From Fluviirhizobium alvei (lineage in GTDB: Bacteria > Pseudomonadota > Alphaproteobacteria > Rhizobiales > Rhizobiaceae), in the NCBI RefSeq assembly GCF_030551875.1, contig NZ_JAUOZU010000013.1, forward strand, positions 124,001 to 188,000: 64,000 nucleotides of DNA, given 5' to 3'. Positions 63,554 through 64,000 of the stretch are shown here, piece after piece (the stretch's first letter is position 1; the number at the start of each line of letters is the position of its first letter). The notes beneath the pieces were generated by a model that made no database searches, was not told the DNA's origin, and saw only the letters and a list, made by a program, of their open reading frames with translations. The translations under genes were made by a program, and so were the position numbers.

Positions 63554-64000
63554 ATGGCGGAAGTCCTGATCATTGACGATGACACGCGTCTTTCCGCCAT
63601 GCTGGCCGATTATCTGCAATCGGCAGGTTTCAAGACCAGAACGGCTGCGACCGGCGACCTTGGCCTCCAGGAAATCGCCCGGCGATCCCCCGACGCCGTT
63701 ATCCTCGACGTGATGCTCCCCGATCACGACGGATTCGAAATCTGCCGTCGCATCCGCGCCGGGTCTAGCCTACCCATCCTGATGCTTACCGCCAAAGGTG
63801 AGGAAACCGACAGGATCGTTGGGCTGGAACTCGGCGCGGATGACTATGTGCCCAAACCCTTCAGCCCGCGAGAGCTGGCTGCCCGTCTGAAGGCCGTGCT
63901 CCGCCGCAGCAATCCGCAGGACAGCCAGAGCCCACAGGATATTCTGCGGTTTGGCCGTCTCGAAATCGATCGCGGCCAGCGCGTCGTCCGCGTCAATGGC
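63554..64000 (+). CDS. OmpR-family response regulator, C-terminus off the window
   Basis: At least 149 residues. The receiver domain has acidic pocket DDD at 8-10, phosphoacceptor Asp52 (VILDVMLP) and Lys in KPFSP (about 103). The winged-helix domain starts at about 130 (FGRLEIDRGQRVVRVNG) and is cut by the edge. It is preceded by GGAAGGAAGAG and the CpxP-like gene. A sensor kinase gene is expected just beyond the window. Confidence 0.93.
   Translation, partial: MAEVLIIDDDTRLSAMLADYLQSAGFKTRTAATGDLGLQEIARRSPDAVILDVMLPDHDGFEICRRIRAGSSLPILMLTAKGEETDRIVGLELGADDYVPKPFSPRELAARLKAVLRRSNPQDSQSPQDILRFGRLEIDRGQRVVRVNG

Overview
The window is high-GC alphaproteobacterial chromosome, most likely from the Rhizobiaceae. 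The evidence is the gene set and order: tpiA-secG-pyrG, hom-recJ, an NDUFS4-like accessory subunit of complex I, DUF1489, a double cold-shock protein and a class I PHA synthase. The phage genes also belong to families common in rhizobial prophages. No rRNA gene or CRISPR array was seen.

Region 1 (1 to about 6983) is accessory DNA abutting the 3' end of a tRNA-Val(TAC) gene. It holds two tandem copies of one layout: serine recombinase, small ORF, variable cargo, minus-strand tyrosine integrase. The left copy keeps an intact recombinase and small ORF but only a scrap of integrase. The right copy keeps an intact 586-aa integrase but only the 3' end of a recombinase and a small ORF broken by an amber codon. 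The cargo is a 261-aa unknown protein (left), and a two-TM/coiled-coil protein plus a small RTX-like protein (right). This is my main candidate for an undescribed system.

Region 2 (6984 to 9014) is a short stretch with tRNA-Val, tspO and an overlapping pair: a small unknown gene and an R2K-type ATP-grasp ligase.

Region 3 (9015 to 25393) is a 16.4-kb prophage or prophage remnant in the 3' end of tRNA-Arg(TCT), bounded by an exact 21-bp direct repeat. A rightward operon ends in the integrase. Everything leftward of it on the minus strand is replication, packaging, tail spike and lysis. It has both terminase subunits, but the portal is cut after about 98 residues and joined in frame to a tail-region protein. 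The capsid, tail-tube and tape-measure genes are therefore missing. A 430-bp non-coding interval beside the D5-type primase-helicase carries GGGACG repeats in two opposed clusters and is a candidate replication origin. The Toprim primase and a DUF6527-like gene are also damaged.

Region 4 (25394 to 64000) is core chromosome. It includes tRNA-Pro, two tRNA-Glu genes in a 125-bp duplication, recJ, hom, an alaC-like aminotransferase, phaC, map, radC, an old-yellow-enzyme homologue, an RTX protein with a HELGH motif, a diguanylate cyclase, pyrG, secG, tpiA, a caspase-Sel1 protein, parE, PilZ, a transglutaminase-like peptidase, a DacA-type carboxypeptidase with SPOR domain, sdaA, membrane proteins, a LiuR-like MerR regulator, mgtE, and a CpxP/Spy-like protein followed by an OmpR-type response regulator cut by the window edge. 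A 355-bp element with 20-bp terminal inverted repeats and several internal hairpins lies between the diguanylate cyclase gene and pyrG.
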